Source: Fulvivirga maritima (lineage in GTDB: Bacteria; Bacteroidota; Bacteroidia; Cytophagales; Cyclobacteriaceae). Taken from it: 64,000 nucleotides of DNA. The translations under genes were made by a program, and so were the position numbers. Location of the stretch: positions 5,761,001 to 5,825,000 of the forward strand of contig NZ_CP089980.1 in assembly GCF_021389955.1 (NCBI RefSeq), written 5' to 3'. Of this stretch, positions 1 through 10,238 are shown one piece after another (the stretch's first letter is position 1; each line of letters begins with the position of its first letter). The notes below the pieces were generated by a model, which was not told the origin of the DNA, made no database searches, and saw nothing but the letters and a program-made list of their open reading frames with translations.

Positions 1-161
1 CACAGGAAGTTCTCAACAGGATCACTGGTCAGAAAAAACAACCCATCTTCCGGCAAAGTGTGTATTCCTCTATTTAAAAGTTGAAAAAGTATTACAGCTA
101 TAAAAGCAACATGAAAAAGGATCTTCATTGTTTTTATAGTACTGCCAGATAGTTGTTTCAT
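1..161 (-). CDS. N-terminal fragment of a membrane-anchored hypothetical protein (runs off the window)
   Basis: An open frame on the minus strand begins with ATG at 161 (alternative in-frame ATG at 128) and continues to the window edge without a stop. The predicted start is MKQLSGSTIKTMKILFHV followed by a hydrophobic stretch (VAFIAVILFQLL) that could be a membrane anchor or signal peptide. The gene is divergent from the S41 peptidase at 322. I do not recognise a family in about 53 residues; the frame could be chance, but the Met-Lys-hydrophobic layout favours a real exported or membrane protein. Confidence 0.4.
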   Translation of the reverse strand, partial: MKQLSGSTIKTMKILFHVAFIAVILFQLLNRGIHTLPEDGLFFLTSDPVENFL

Positions 162-321
162 ATCATACTGAATGCTGTTTGATTTTGTAAATATAGGTAA
201 TTAGGATTCACCAAAATCGGCTAGCAAAGTGCGGTCATCTATAATAAAACAGGGTTTGTCGATATCATTTTTGAGAGGCGTACAAGCGCCATAAGTTAGC
301 TTCAAAATCAAACACAGTAAC

Positions 322-2151
322 ATGAAAACTTTTCTCACTATTAGCATCTTTTGCCTGACTTTAGCTTACGGCTTTAGCCAAACCCTGGACCTTAAAAAGG
401 CCTCACCTTTCACGGCTGTTACATGGACCGATGACGACCAACCAAAAGTACAAGTCGATAATGAGTGGTACATTTTGAAAAAGCTAGATGGCCATACTGC
501 CGAGAAAATAATCACTTTTTGCAAAAAAGAGTATGGAACAAAGTGGAAAAAACGATTTTCTGAAGACCTGATCGAAGTGCTACAAGCTATGGGTACACCT
601 CCTCAAAAGCATGTAGACCTGGTATTATTAAAAGACCACCAGCTCATTACAAAAACTGGCACTTACAGCTTTGAAAACAGACAAAAACTATATGATTTCA
701 ACCAGCAAATAACCAAGAAGGTAAAATACATCTCAACATCAGAAGCTTTAGCGGATATAGAGCAATTTGAAACAATCATAGAAGAACAATCATCATATAT
801 ACATTTATCTGGGTTTGATTATGAGGCTAGCCTGAGCTCTTTAAAACTGGAGATACAGCAATCTACAGACAGCCTTGACATTAATTATTTAACTCATGAA
901 TTAGCTATGATTATGGCTAAAATCGGCGATCGCCATTCCAGCGTGAAGAATGAGTGGGTTACGCAAGAAGGTCATCCCTCCTACTCACTAGAATTACCTT
1001 TTACTATAGCTCCTTTAAACGGAAAAGTGGCCGCTTTAACCTCCTCCAACCATGAACATCATTACGCCTTCCTTCATCCTAAATACCCTTATATTAAAAG
1101 CATTAATAATGTACCGATTCATAATTTGATCGATTCTCTTGCTTACAAATCCAGAACGGCACCCAAAGAAGCCAAATTAAGCAGAGGCGTTTCTTCACTA
1201 CAGCAGCTGGGAAAGTTATATTTTAATAACAATCTGGATATTCCTGAAAACATCAACATCACCTTTACCAATGGAAAAATTGATTCAGCAGCAAACATTT
1301 CTTTAACTAAGGAAAGATCGGGTTATAGATCAAAAATTGATCAACAAATGTATTATAACTCATTAGAAGTAGATAAAGGCAACTTCCAAAACTTAGCCAG
1401 GATATTGCCAGGAAACATAGGCTATTTTTCATTTCCCAGAATGTATTCTTTTGATGAAGAAAAAGGCCTTGAGGCTTTCCTGGATTCTACTTTCATCAAT
1501 TTTAAATCCTCAAAAGCACTTGTAATAGATTTAAGGTTTAACCCAGGAGGCAGTAGAGATTTGATACAAAAATTTGCATCCCACATTATTCCTAAAGCCC
1601 AATCGCCGTGGGTGGCTAATATCGCCTATTTAAGAACTAACCAAAGGCAAGCCGATTACCCTTCTATGCATGCCCGATTTTTATACCCTTACATTTCCAA
1701 GCCATTTAACTCAGCTGATCGAAAGGCCATAGATCATTTTCTCAAAGATTTCGATCCTGAACGTGAGTTTGATACCTCAAAATTTAGCACCGCTCACTTT
1801 ATGATATTACATGCCGGCGACAAGCCATACCCTAAAAACATTTACATTTTGGTGAACGAACACAGTTTTAGTGCGGCTTCTGTTTTCACCAGCGTATTTA
1901 AAGGCTTGCCCAATGTGAATATAGTAGGCGTAACCACTGATGGCTCTAGCGGAAATTCAAGAAAAATGTATCTTAAAAACTCAAATATTAGAGTAAAAAT
2001 ATCAACTATGCTCTCTTTTCAGAGAAATGGAACAACTTTAGATGGCCATGGCACCGCGCCAGATATTTATATCTCTGAAGATGAAACACAGGTTTTAACC
2101 GGCATAGACACTCAACTTCAAAAACTGCTTGAGATAATAAACCACCAATGA
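322..2151 (+). CDS. Secreted S41-family (C-terminal processing/tail-specific type) peptidase
   Basis: The 609-residue protein starts with a clear signal peptide (MKTFLTISIFCLTLAYGFSQ). The C-terminal third carries the S41 core: ALVIDLRFNPGGSRD near residues 397-411 and VNEHSFSAASVF from residue 511, where Ser517 is the probable nucleophile of the Ser/Lys dyad; a lysine in the SGNSRKMYLKNS stretch is the likely partner. The N-terminal 300 residues have no clear PDZ signature, so substrate recognition is unknown. Family knowledge: S41 enzymes cleave peptides or protein C-termini outside the cytoplasm. The gene stands alone between a divergent fragment and the copper ATPase. Confident for the family, not for the substrate. 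Confidence 0.85.
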   Translation: MKTFLTISIFCLTLAYGFSQTLDLKKASPFTAVTWTDDDQPKVQVDNEWYILKKLDGHTAEKIITFCKKEYGTKWKKRFSEDLIEVLQAMGTPPQKHVDLVLLKDHQLITKTGTYSFENRQKLYDFNQQITKKVKYISTSEALADIEQFETIIEEQSSYIHLSGFDYEASLSSLKLEIQQSTDSLDINYLTHELAMIMAKIGDRHSSVKNEWVTQEGHPSYSLELPFTIAPLNGKVAALTSSNHEHHYAFLHPKYPYIKSINNVPIHNLIDSLAYKSRTAPKEAKLSRGVSSLQQLGKLYFNNNLDIPENINITFTNGKIDSAANISLTKERSGYRSKIDQQMYYNSLEVDKGNFQNLARILPGNIGYFSFPRMYSFDEEKGLEAFLDSTFINFKSSKALVIDLRFNPGGSRDLIQKFASHIIPKAQSPWVANIAYLRTNQRQADYPSMHARFLYPYISKPFNSADRKAIDHFLKDFDPEREFDTSKFSTAHFMILHAGDKPYPKNIYILVNEHSFSAASVFTSVFKGLPNVNIVGVTTDGSSGNSRKMYLKNSNIRVKISTMLSFQRNGTTLDGHGTAPDIYISEDETQVLTGIDTQLQKLLEIINHQ

Positions 2152-2305
2152 TTATCTAAAACCACCATAATCAATAATACTTAGTCTTTACTCAAGTCTA
2201 ATCAAGATCAATAAGCCAAAATTTTGAAACACTTCCACAAAATACTGTAACACATTTATACCTGGCATGTATGATCTTTGTAAAAGAGATTAAAAGAAAA
2301 AGGTC

Positions 2306-4525
2306 ATGGATACAATGACAATAGATCAAAAAATAAAAAAAGAGACTTTTCCTGTAGAAGGCATGAGTTGCGCCTCTTGTGCCTCTAGCGTAGAGTCTAT
2401 TCTAACACATACCCATGGAGTAAAAAAGGCTAATGTAAACCTGGCCTCTAACTCTGTGCTGGTAGAATACGAAGCAGAAACCCCAACTACCGAGCTACAA
2501 AAAGCACTGCAGAGCGTGGGTTTTGACCTGATTATAGACGCAGAAGATCCTGAAGAAGCCCAGCAGGAAGTACAACAAAAGCATTATCATGAGGTGAAGT
2601 TCAGGCTGATCTGGTCAGCCATATTTACTCTTCCTGTGTTTGTAATAGGCATGTTTTTTATGGATTGGGCGCCGGGTAAATATGTATCATTAGCACTTAC
2701 CCTACCGGTGATATTTTACTTCGGTAGAAATTTCTACATCAATGCCTGGAAGCAAGCCAAGCACAAACAAGCTAATATGGATACACTGGTAGCCTTAAGT
2801 ACCGGTATTGCTTTCATTTTCAGCGTTTTCAACACCTTTTTTCCTCAGTTTTGGCTTAACCATGGTATAGAACCCCATGTGTACTATGAGGCATCAGTGG
2901 TGATCATCACCTTCATATCATTAGGTAAGCTATTGGAAGAGAGGGCAAAATCTAACACATCATCGGCCATTAAAAAACTCATGGGCTTACAACCCAAAGT
3001 GGTTACCGTGATTTTGAATGGGGAAGAAAAGCAAATTCCTCTCTCTGAGGTACAACAAGGATATACCATAATAGTAAAACCAGGAGATAAAATACCGGTA
3101 GATGGTGAGGTATTAAATGGCAACTCTTATGTAGATGAAAGCATGATTACTGGTGAACCTATACCCGCTGCTAAAAACAAAGGACAAAAAGTATTTGCAG
3201 GTACAGTAAACCAACAGGGAAGCTTTCAGTTTACCGCAGAAAAGGTAGGCAAAGAAACGCTGCTTTCGCAAATCATAAAAATGGTACAGGAGGCACAAGG
3301 CAGCAAAGCACCAGTACAAAGGTTAACCGATAAAATCGCTAGCATTTTCGTACCTACAATTATTGCTATTTCCATTATCACCTTCGCCACCTGGATGTTA
3401 CTAGGCCAGCAAGACGCTTTCACTCATGCCTTGCTTACTTCCATTGCTGTGCTGGTAATCGCTTGTCCCTGTGCCCTGGGGCTGGCCACTCCTACCGCTA
3501 TAATGGTAGGCGTAGGTAAAGGCGCTCAAAACAACATACTCATTAAAGATGCCGAAAGCCTGGAATTGGGACACAAGGTAAATGCTATTGTTGTAGATAA
3601 AACAGGCACTATTACAGAAGGTAAGCCTACCGTATCTGACATGCTCTGGACAGATAAATCTAAAAAAGCCATATTATTAGCTATCGAATCTCAGTCTGAA
3701 CACCCATTAGCACAGGCCGTGGTAAACAAGCTAAGAAACGAAACCTCCGCGGCAACTATCAATGGATTTAAAAGCATAACTGGTAAAGGTGCTGAAGCGA
3801 AAGATGAAAATGGCCTTACTTATTATGTAGGCAACGAAAGACTACTTCAGGAGCACAACATAGCCATATCAGAAGACCTGAATGGACCCACTAGCAACTG
3901 GCAACAGGAAGCTAAAACGGTCATATATTTTGCTGATCAAGAAAAAGTGCTGGCAGCCTTAGCCATTACTGACCAGCTCAAGCCGAACTCTGCCAGCGCC
4001 ATTGAGGAACTCAAAGGCATGGGGGTGGCTGTATATATGCTCACTGGCGATAATAATGATACCGCTAAGCAAGTAGCAAAACAGGTAGGCGTAACGGACT
4101 TTAAAGGCGAAGTACTGCCTTCGGATAAGGCCGCATTTGTAAAAGAACTACAAGCTCAAGGCAATACAGTGGCTATGGTAGGCGATGGCATTAATGACTC
4201 CCATGCACTGGCTCAGACCGATGTAAGTATAGCCATGGGACATGGTTCTGATATAGCTATGGATGTAGCTAAAATAACGCTGATCACCTCTGATTTGGCT
4301 TATATTCCTAAAGCATTAAGGCTTTCTCATAAAACGGTGAAAGGCATAAAACAAAACCTTTTCTGGGCCTTTATCTATAACCTGATAGGCATACCTATCG
4401 CGGCTGGCTTGCTCTACCCTATCAATGGCTTTTTATTAGATCCTATGATAGCAGGTGCAGCTATGGCTTTCAGCTCAGTATCAGTAGTATTAAACAGTTT
4501 GAGATTAAATAACATTAAATTATAA
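2306..4525 (+). CDS. copA: Copper-exporting P1B-type ATPase
   Basis: 739 residues. One heavy-metal-associated domain lies at the N-terminus with GMSCASC (Cys22, Cys25). The membrane metal site is the CPC motif Cys387-Pro-Cys389 in IACPCALGLATPT. The phosphorylation site is Asp431 in DKTGTIT, the HP motif is SEHPLAQAV, and GDGINDS (626-632) is the hinge of the P domain. Established knowledge: CPC-type P1B-1 pumps export Cu(I) from the cytoplasm. It is followed 10 bp downstream by a small HMA protein, which forms a two-gene copper detoxification unit. There is a single HMA domain rather than two. No copper-responsive regulator sits beside it in this window. Confidence 0.95.
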   Translation: MDTMTIDQKIKKETFPVEGMSCASCASSVESILTHTHGVKKANVNLASNSVLVEYEAETPTTELQKALQSVGFDLIIDAEDPEEAQQEVQQKHYHEVKFRLIWSAIFTLPVFVIGMFFMDWAPGKYVSLALTLPVIFYFGRNFYINAWKQAKHKQANMDTLVALSTGIAFIFSVFNTFFPQFWLNHGIEPHVYYEASVVIITFISLGKLLEERAKSNTSSAIKKLMGLQPKVVTVILNGEEKQIPLSEVQQGYTIIVKPGDKIPVDGEVLNGNSYVDESMITGEPIPAAKNKGQKVFAGTVNQQGSFQFTAEKVGKETLLSQIIKMVQEAQGSKAPVQRLTDKIASIFVPTIIAISIITFATWMLLGQQDAFTHALLTSIAVLVIACPCALGLATPTAIMVGVGKGAQNNILIKDAESLELGHKVNAIVVDKTGTITEGKPTVSDMLWTDKSKKAILLAIESQSEHPLAQAVVNKLRNETSAATINGFKSITGKGAEAKDENGLTYYVGNERLLQEHNIAISEDLNGPTSNWQQEAKTVIYFADQEKVLAALAITDQLKPNSASAIEELKGMGVAVYMLTGDNNDTAKQVAKQVGVTDFKGEVLPSDKAAFVKELQAQGNTVAMVGDGINDSHALAQTDVSIAMGHGSDIAMDVAKITLITSDLAYIPKALRLSHKTVKGIKQNLFWAFIYNLIGIPIAAGLLYPINGFLLDPMIAGAAMAFSSVSVVLNSLRLNNIKL

Positions 4526-4535
4526 AGAATACGAT

Positions 4536-4745
4536 ATGGAAACTTTAAAATTCAAAACCAATATAAATTGCGGTGGATGCTTAAAAAGAGTGACTCCCAG
4601 CCTTAATGACACCAGTGGCATCAAACATTGGGAGGTAGATCTTGACAATCCTGATAAGATCCTCACCGTAGATGCCGATGGAGCATCAGCTGAAGATGTA
4701 ACTAATGCCGTTAAAAAAGTAGGCTTTGAAATAGAGCCCGCTTAA
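4536..4745 (+). CDS. CopZ-like heavy-metal-associated (HMA) copper chaperone
   Basis: A 69-residue ferredoxin-like HMA protein. The metal loop is NCGGC (CxxC, near residue 12), a variant of the usual GMxCxxC that lacks the preceding Met. The start lies 10 bp after the ATPase stop, so co-transcription is very likely. Inference: it hands Cu(I) to the ATPase or buffers cytosolic copper. The small size and lack of a signal peptide place it in the cytoplasm. Confidence 0.85.
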   Translation: METLKFKTNINCGGCLKRVTPSLNDTSGIKHWEVDLDNPDKILTVDADGASAEDVTNAVKKVGFEIEPA

Positions 4746-4767
4746 GAGATAAATTGATATAAACGAA

Positions 4768-4803
4768 AATGGGAGATTTGTCATTACTGACGCATCTCCC
4801 ATT
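4768..4803. terminator. Hairpin after the copper operon
   Basis: A perfect 10-bp stem (AATGGGAGAT at 4768-4777 with ATCTCCCATT at 4794-4803) and a 16-nt loop lie 22 bp after the chaperone stop. The T-run that should follow is weak, so termination is inferred from position. Confidence 0.55.
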
Positions 4804-4839
4804 AACTATTTAATACTAAAACATATTCCAACTTCTAGA

Positions 4840-4914
4840 AAAAAGGCCGCCCCAAAAAAACTACAACCTTAAACAGCATCAAGTATTTACTATTCATCCA
4901 AGGCAGCCTTTCTA
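4840..4914. terminator. Long-loop hairpin downstream of the siderophore-interacting protein gene
   Basis: An A-rich left arm with AAAGGCCGCC pairs imperfectly with GGCAGCCTTT on the right. On the minus strand it lies after the stop of the flavoprotein gene and ends in an A/T-rich stretch. It resembles the hairpin on the other side of that gene (5826-5881). The function is inferred from position only. Confidence 0.35.
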
Positions 4915-4988
4915 TGCATCCTGAAAATCAGAATTAATTATAAACCCCGCTTTAGTCAAAAAAGAAAGCAAAGGCAATAGATTCAAAA

Positions 4989-5801
4989 TCAATTTCCCCT
5001 ATGAGCAACTTCGCTTCGTTTTTTAGCAGAATCATCTTCTGCCTGCCCATATTTCCAATAGGAATAAGATTGCCATTCACTCCTCTGAAGACTATCTTCC
5101 GTCCTCAGGATTTCTTGAATTTCTTTAACTACATTATATTCAGCCGCAGCGAAAATAAACCTACTACCCTCTTGTGGTATTTCCAGTTCATTGAAATAAG
5201 GAACTAATGTAGTGTGCTCACCAGGAGCCTCATTATAAGTCCACACCACTTCAATATTATCTGGCTTTTTAAGGTCTAATTTATCTGCTTCACTATGTAC
5301 TTCTATTACTGCTGTTCCCTGAGCATCGGCTGGCAGTGACTCCAGCATGACACTAATAACAGGCAGTGCAGTATGATCACCGGTAATACAATACCAGTCG
5401 GCCAACGGAAACAGCTTTTTATTTTTCTGCTTCATTAACACCCCCAGCTCATCGCCTGGTTGTGCTTCTATAGCCCATTTAGAAGCAGGACCGCTATCTC
5501 CATGTGCTACAAAATCAACAGCCATCTCCCCTTTTTCTAAGTCTAAACTTCTTAGCGTATAGGTTCTGATGAGCCCTTTTGGCCTATCCCCTTTACCTCC
5601 GAGTTCAGGGAGTGTTACCTTTCCATCTTTAGGTAAAATAATCTTGTTATTATCACCTACCTGAGCTAACTCATATTTTTGAATATCATCTCCGCCGAGA
5701 ATAATCCTTATATAATGAGGAGTTAGGTATGTTTTCTCTTTAACAGTAAGAATTCCCTTCATCACTGCTGCTTGTCCTTTTCCACTGTTATCTTTTGTCA
5801 T
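4989..5801 (-). CDS. Siderophore-interacting protein (FAD-binding ferric-siderophore reductase, ViuB/YqjH-like)
   Basis: 270 residues, no signal peptide. The N-terminal half is a flavin-binding beta-barrel containing a RTYTLRSLD-type FAD motif, followed by VDFVAHGDSGPASKWA, the typical SIP family segment. The C-terminal NAD(P)H-binding half ends in the family-typical aromatic tail (SYSYWKYG). Known role: cytoplasmic reduction of Fe(III)-siderophores to release iron. It stands alone here, but functionally it matches the iron uptake operon at 18.5-27.4 kb. The start was chosen at the only ATG preceding the conserved domain; residues 1-12 are polar and may be dispensable. Confidence 0.88.
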   Translation of the reverse strand: MTKDNSGKGQAAVMKGILTVKEKTYLTPHYIRIILGGDDIQKYELAQVGDNNKIILPKDGKVTLPELGGKGDRPKGLIRTYTLRSLDLEKGEMAVDFVAHGDSGPASKWAIEAQPGDELGVLMKQKNKKLFPLADWYCITGDHTALPVISVMLESLPADAQGTAVIEVHSEADKLDLKKPDNIEVVWTYNEAPGEHTTLVPYFNELEIPQEGSRFIFAAAEYNVVKEIQEILRTEDSLQRSEWQSYSYWKYGQAEDDSAKKRSEVAHRGN

Positions 5802-5825
5802 AAAATTTATTTTTGTTTAAATGAA

Positions 5826-5881
5826 GAGGGTACCAAAAGCACAAAACCAACTTTTAAATAACCAGTGATTAAGGCACCCTC
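5826..5881. terminator. Long-loop hairpin between nrdJ and the siderophore-interacting protein gene
   Basis: GAGGGTACC (5826-5834) pairs with GGCACCCTC (5873-5881) with one mismatch around a 38-nt loop. It sits directly after the nrdJ stop on the minus strand and directly before the next gene on that strand, so it may terminate nrdJ or act as a leader structure of the following gene. Confidence 0.35.
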
Positions 5882-5894
5882 TCTATATGAAACA

Positions 5895-8800
5895 TTAACT
5901 ACAGCCTAAGCTATTACCACAGTTTAGGCACTTATAACAAGTACCAGATCGCACCGTGATATGTCCACAATCATTACATATCGGTGCATCTCCCATCATA
6001 TTGGCCAGCGCATGCTGCGACTGATCAAACACCTCATCTACGTGCGCCTCTTTTACGGGCTGTGATACTTTTACCGCACTCACCTCGCGCTCTTCTATAC
6101 CGCCAGATGGTTCGGGTTTGCCATGTTCTTTACTATGGCCATTTTTATTGGGTACGTGTACCAGGTCTGTTCGGTTTAAATATTCATAACCTAACAGACG
6201 GAATAAATAATCCAGCAATGAAGTAGCAGACTTAATATTAGGGTGTTGCACTCTGCCCGCCGGTTCAAATCTGGTGAAGGTAAAGCGATCTACATACTCC
6301 TGCAAAGGCACTCCATACTGCAAGCCTAAAGACACAGCTATGGCAAAGCAGTTTAATATAGAGCGGAAAGATGCCCCTTCTTTATACATATCTATAAATA
6401 ATTCTCCTAAAGAGCCATCGTCATATTCTCCTGTACGGATGTACACCGTATGGCCATCTATCTTAGCCTTTTGAGTAAAACCATTCCTTCTGTCTGGCAA
6501 TTTCCTTCGCTCTACCATATGGGTAAGCTTTTGCCTGAAAGAAGCATTGTTAGAATCAGAAAGAATAGTTCTGGCGGCTTCCAACACTGCTTCTGCATTT
6601 TGAGCAATGTGTTTTACTTCTTTTTCTTCTGGTGCTTCTTGTACTACTTCTTCTTTTTCTTCTTCCTCATCATCACTCTTAGCTGATAATGGTTGAGAAA
6701 GCTTACTACCATCTCGGTAAAGTGCACAAGCTTTTAAGCCCAGCTCCCAAGACATTTTGTAGCATTCTGCTATTTCTTCTGCCGTGGTCTCGTGTGGCAT
6801 ATTCACTGTTTTAGAGATCGCCCCTGAAATAAAAGGCTGAGTAGCCGCCATCATACGGATATGACCTTCTACAGCGATATACCTCTTGCCTTTGTCTCCA
6901 CACCGATTAGCACAGTCAAACACAGGATAATGCTCCTGTTTAAGGAATGGAGCCCCTTCAATAGTCATGGTACCACACACATAATCATTAGCTTCTGCTA
7001 TCTGCTGCTTAGTGAGTCCCAGAGATTTGAGCAGATTGAATGTAGGCTGTTGATATTCTGAAGCATCAAAACCCAAACGTTCTAAGCAATCTTCTCCCAA
7101 ACTATATACACTGAACATAGAAGAAACATCAAAGGCAGTAGACAACCCTTTTTCCAACTTTTCTATTTCCTGGTCTGTGAAACCAAAGCCTTCCAATGCC
7201 GCTAAATTAATATGTGGTGCCTTTGCCAGGCTGGTATGACCTTTAGCATATTGAGTAATAGCTTCTATTTCATTAGGAGCATAACCCAAAGTTTTAAGCG
7301 CTTTAGGAATTGACTGGTTTATAATTTTAAAATAACCTCCACCAGCTAACTTTTTATATTTCACCAAGGCAAAATCCGGCTCTACTCCGGTAGTATCACA
7401 ATCCATAAGCAAACCAATGGTACCTGTAGGTGCTATTACTGAAGTCTGAGCATTTCTATAACCATATTTCTCTCCCAGGGTCAGCGCCTCATCCCAAGCT
7501 ATTTGTGCACTTTTTAATAATTCAGGTGGGCAAAGCGCCTCATCTAATGCGGGTGGTTTTATACTTAGCTCTTCATAATTGTCAGGCGTATTATAAGCGG
7601 CATACCTATGGTTTCTTATTACCCTAAGCATGCTCTCCTTATTCATTTCATACTTAGGGAAAGCACCTAACACAGCGGCCATTTCTGCTGATGCTTTATA
7701 AGCAATACCTGTCATTACTGCCGTAATAGAAGCGGCAATAGCTCTACCTTGCTCACTATCATAAGGAATACCCTGTACCATTAGCATAGCTCCCAGGTTA
7801 GCATATCCCAGACCTAAAGTGCGGTAATCATAAGATCGCTGTGCTACCGCTTTTGAAGGAAACTGCGCCATTAACACCGATATCTCCAAAACCATAGTCC
7901 ACAAACGGCAAGCATGCTCAAATCTGTCTACCTCAAACTCGCCTTCACTTTCATTGAAGAATTTAAACAGATTAAGTGAAGCCAGGTTACAGGCAGTGTT
8001 ATCTAAAAACATGTATTCAGAGCATGGATTAGAGCCTCTGATAGGACCTTCTGCCGGAGAAGTATGCCACTCATTGATGGTAGTATCATACTGCACACCA
8101 GGGTCTGCACTGCACCAGGCAGCATCTGCTATCTGATCCCAAAGGTCTTTAGCCGCAATACTTTTCATAGTACTGCCATCAGTTCTGGCTTTTAGGTGCC
8201 ATAAGCTATCATTTTCTAATGCCTTGAAAAATGAGTTAGGTATACGCACCGAGTTATTTGAATTTTGACCAGAAACCGTCTGGTACGCTTCCCCATTATA
8301 ATCAGATGAATAGCCGGCTTTTATAAGTGCGGCCACTTTTTTCTCCTCTTCCTTTTTCCACTGAATAAAATCTTCTATTTCAGGGTGATCCAAATCTAAG
8401 CTCACCATCTTGGCTGCTCTCCTTGTTGTACCCCCTGACTTTATGGCTCCAGCGGCACGATCCCCTATTTTAAGGAATGACATTAAACCTGAAGAGGTTC
8501 CTCCACCTGCCAAAGGCTCATCTTTACCCCTGATATTAGAAAAGTTAGTACCTACCCCTGATCCGTATTTGAAGATTCGGGCTTCCTGAACCCATAAGTC
8601 CATAATACCATTTGGGTTCACCAAATCATCTTCTACATTTAAGATAAAACAGGCATGAGGCTGAGGCCTTTCATAAGCTGAAGTTGACTCTTTCAACTCC
8701 TCAGTATCCGGGTCTACATAGTAGTGTCCCTGAGCCTTTCCTTTTAGTCCATAAGACTCGTACAATCCTGTGTTAAACCACTGTGGTGAATTAGGCGCAG

Positions 8801-9191
8801 CATATTGTGCCAGCAGCATAAAGACTAGTTCATCATAAAAAGTATCGGCATCTTTTTTTGCTCCAAAATAGCCATACTTCTGTCCCCACACACGCCAACA
8901 ATTAGCCAGGCGATGTACTACCTGCTTTACTGAATTTTCAGCTCCGGTAGACCCATCCTCCTGAGGCACTCCTGCCTTACGCAAATACTTTTGAGCCAAA
9001 ATATCTGTAGCTATCTGAGACCAACCCTTTGGAACCTCAATATTTTTCATTTCTGCCACCACTTCACCAGAAGGATTTCTGATAGTTGATGATCGAAATT
9101 CGTACTCAAACATGTCATAAGGGCTCTTTTTAGCATTAGTAAAGACCCTTGAAACCCCCAGACCTTTGCGTTTATATTTTTGTTGTTTCAT
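5895..9191 (-). CDS. nrdJ: Adenosylcobalamin-dependent (class II) ribonucleoside-diphosphate reductase
   Basis: 1098 residues. Reduces ribonucleotides to deoxyribonucleotides using a B12-derived radical, so no oxygen-dependent small subunit is needed. Recognisable segments are [17 protein letters not shown] near the N-terminus, [13 protein letters not shown], the active-site cysteine region [20 protein letters not shown], and [24 protein letters not shown] long acidic linker near residue 850 ([19 protein letters not shown]) leads to a conserved C-terminal region and a terminal Cys-rich zinc-ribbon-like tail (CNDC...CYKCLNC...GCS) that probably re-reduces the active site. Length and layout fit the large NrdJ type. 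No cobalamin riboswitch was recognised in the roughly 100-bp upstream gap. Confidence 0.95.
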   Translation of the reverse strand: MKQQKYKRKGLGVSRVFTNAKKSPYDMFEYEFRSSTIRNPSGEVVAEMKNIEVPKGWSQIATDILAQKYLRKAGVPQEDGSTGAENSVKQVVHRLANCWRVWGQKYGYFGAKKDADTFYDELVFMLLAQYAAPNSPQWFNTGLYESYGLKGKAQGHYYVDPDTEELKESTSAYERPQPHACFILNVEDDLVNPNGIMDLWVQEARIFKYGSGVGTNFSNIRGKDEPLAGGGTSSGLMSFLKIGDRAAGAIKSGGTTRRAAKMVSLDLDHPEIEDFIQWKKEEEKKVAALIKAGYSSDYNGEAYQTVSGQNSNNSVRIPNSFFKALENDSLWHLKARTDGSTMKSIAAKDLWDQIADAAWCSADPGVQYDTTINEWHTSPAEGPIRGSNPCSEYMFLDNTACNLASLNLFKFFNESEGEFEVDRFEHACRLWTMVLEISVLMAQFPSKAVAQRSYDYRTLGLGYANLGAMLMVQGIPYDSEQGRAIAASITAVMTGIAYKASAEMAAVLGAFPKYEMNKESMLRVIRNHRYAAYNTPDNYEELSIKPPALDEALCPPELLKSAQIAWDEALTLGEKYGYRNAQTSVIAPTGTIGLLMDCDTTGVEPDFALVKYKKLAGGGYFKIINQSIPKALKTLGYAPNEIEAITQYAKGHTSLAKAPHINLAALEGFGFTDQEIEKLEKGLSTAFDVSSMFSVYSLGEDCLERLGFDASEYQQPTFNLLKSLGLTKQQIAEANDYVCGTMTIEGAPFLKQEHYPVFDCANRCGDKGKRYIAVEGHIRMMAATQPFISGAISKTVNMPHETTAEEIAECYKMSWELGLKACALYRDGSKLSQPLSAKSDDEEEEKEEVVQEAPEEKEVKHIAQNAEAVLEAARTILSDSNNASFRQKLTHMVERRKLPDRRNGFTQKAKIDGHTVYIRTGEYDDGSLGELFIDMYKEGASFRSILNCFAIAVSLGLQYGVPLQEYVDRFTFTRFEPAGRVQHPNIKSATSLLDYLFRLLGYEYLNRTDLVHVPNKNGHSKEHGKPEPSGGIEEREVSAVKVSQPVKEAHVDEVFDQSQHALANMMGDAPICNDCGHITVRSGTCYKCLNCGNSLGCS

Positions 9192-9238
9192 TATAATTAA
9201 TATCTGATTTTGAGTGATAGAAGGACTACAAACTTCAT

Positions 9239-9246
9239 TAACTTTG
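9239..9246 (+). promoter_or_regulatory. Candidate -7 box upstream of the AraC-type gene
   Basis: TAACTTTG matches the Bacteroidota TAnnTTTG -7 consensus and lies 49 bp before the AraC start. The only upstream TTTG (9209-9212) is 26 bp away, wider than the usual spacing of about 19, so the call is tentative. Confidence 0.35.
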
Positions 9247-9294
9247 TAAGAGAATTACTAGTAAAAATTCTTCAAAAACTGGTAAGAAAAAAGC

Positions 9295-10141
9295 ATGGAC
9301 AAGCACAAGCAATATACTCCTTTGAAAGTTCATAATATGTCTGTGAAAGAGTGGGAAGAGACTGACCATTCTCACAATTATTATGAAATAATTTTCATTG
9401 AAAAAGGTAAGGGTGTACATGTGTTAAACGATGTTGAAATTCTATATAAAGCGGGCTCCGTTTTTGTACTTAACCCCATAGATCATCATCATTTTCACGT
9501 GCACGAATTTACCCATTTTATTAGCGTACGCTTCACGCCTGCTTTTATTACTAATTGTGCGGGTATACCGCAGGAATTATGTAATGATTTAATCAGCAAA
9601 ATGGAAAGTGAGGAAATAAGAAATGCCCGCATTCAGTTTTATAATGAAGACCAAAAATCTATCTATAGCATATTTCAAACCGTGCTCAGCTGCCAGAGCA
9701 ATCAGAGTGTGGTGTACTTTCAAATCCTGTCTATTGTACAACTGATATTAAAGAGCCTACAAGTAAAAAGAAAGCCCGTTCAAGCCAAAAAAAAGGACCT
9801 CCTCTCGCATAGAGTTAATGCTATCTTACATCCACAATCATATTACAGAGCCACAGATGCTCCACCTTGATAATATGGCAGGACATTTCAGTATAAGTGA
9901 AAACTATATCAGTAATTATTTTAAGCGGAATATGGGCATTACTGTGAAAAGATATATAGATCACTACAGAATGGGACTCATACAAAACCAACTGACTTAC
10001 AGTAATTTAACTATTAAAAAAATCGCTTATGATTTTGGTTTTTCTGATGAAAGTCATCTCAATAAGATCTTTAAAAAATATTGGAATATGAGTGCCAAAG
10101 CCTTCAGAGAAATCAAGAAAAAAGATTTGCAGACTCAATAA
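9295..10141 (+). pseudogene. AraC-family transcriptional regulator, interrupted by a one-base frameshift
   Basis: Two frames overlap: 9295-9870 encodes a cupin-like sensor domain (HNYYEIIFIEKGKGVHVLN, then HHHFHVHEF), and 9818-10141 encodes an AraC double helix-turn-helix domain (MLSYIHNHITEPQ ... IAYDFGFSDESHLNKIFKKYW). The frames join if one A is removed from the A8 run at 9787-9794; the product would then read QAKKRTSSRIELMLSYIHNH and be about 281 residues, the normal AraC length. Without correction, the first protein ends soon after the linker without any DNA-binding domain. This is either a sequencing error in a homopolymer, a true null mutation, or slippage-based phase variation or transcriptional slippage. 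It is divergent from nrdJ, so nrdJ may be a target, but that is only inference. Confidence 0.8.
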
Positions 10142-10180
10142 TTGAAGCCACTTTCCACTCTGGAAAATGACAACAAAAAA

Positions 10181-10204
10181 GCAGTGCTGAAATCTCAACA
10201 CTGC
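10181..10204. terminator. Bidirectional terminator between AraC-type gene and oxidoreductase
   Basis: A ten-base stem with one mismatch (GCAGTGCTGA / TCAACACTGC) and a 4-nt loop, with six A before and four T after. The genes on both sides converge on it. Confidence 0.75.
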
Positions 10205-10238
10205 TTTTCATTTAATCTCGCTAACCTGACTAAACAGG

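Noticed and set aside
3113-3423. Minus-strand open frames within copA
   Set aside because: They are antisense to a strongly conserved gene and show no domain or signal.
9192-9294. Possible cobalamin riboswitch before nrdJ
   Set aside because: The gap is only about 100 bp and holds no B12-box-like sequence; a riboswitch of this class needs far more.
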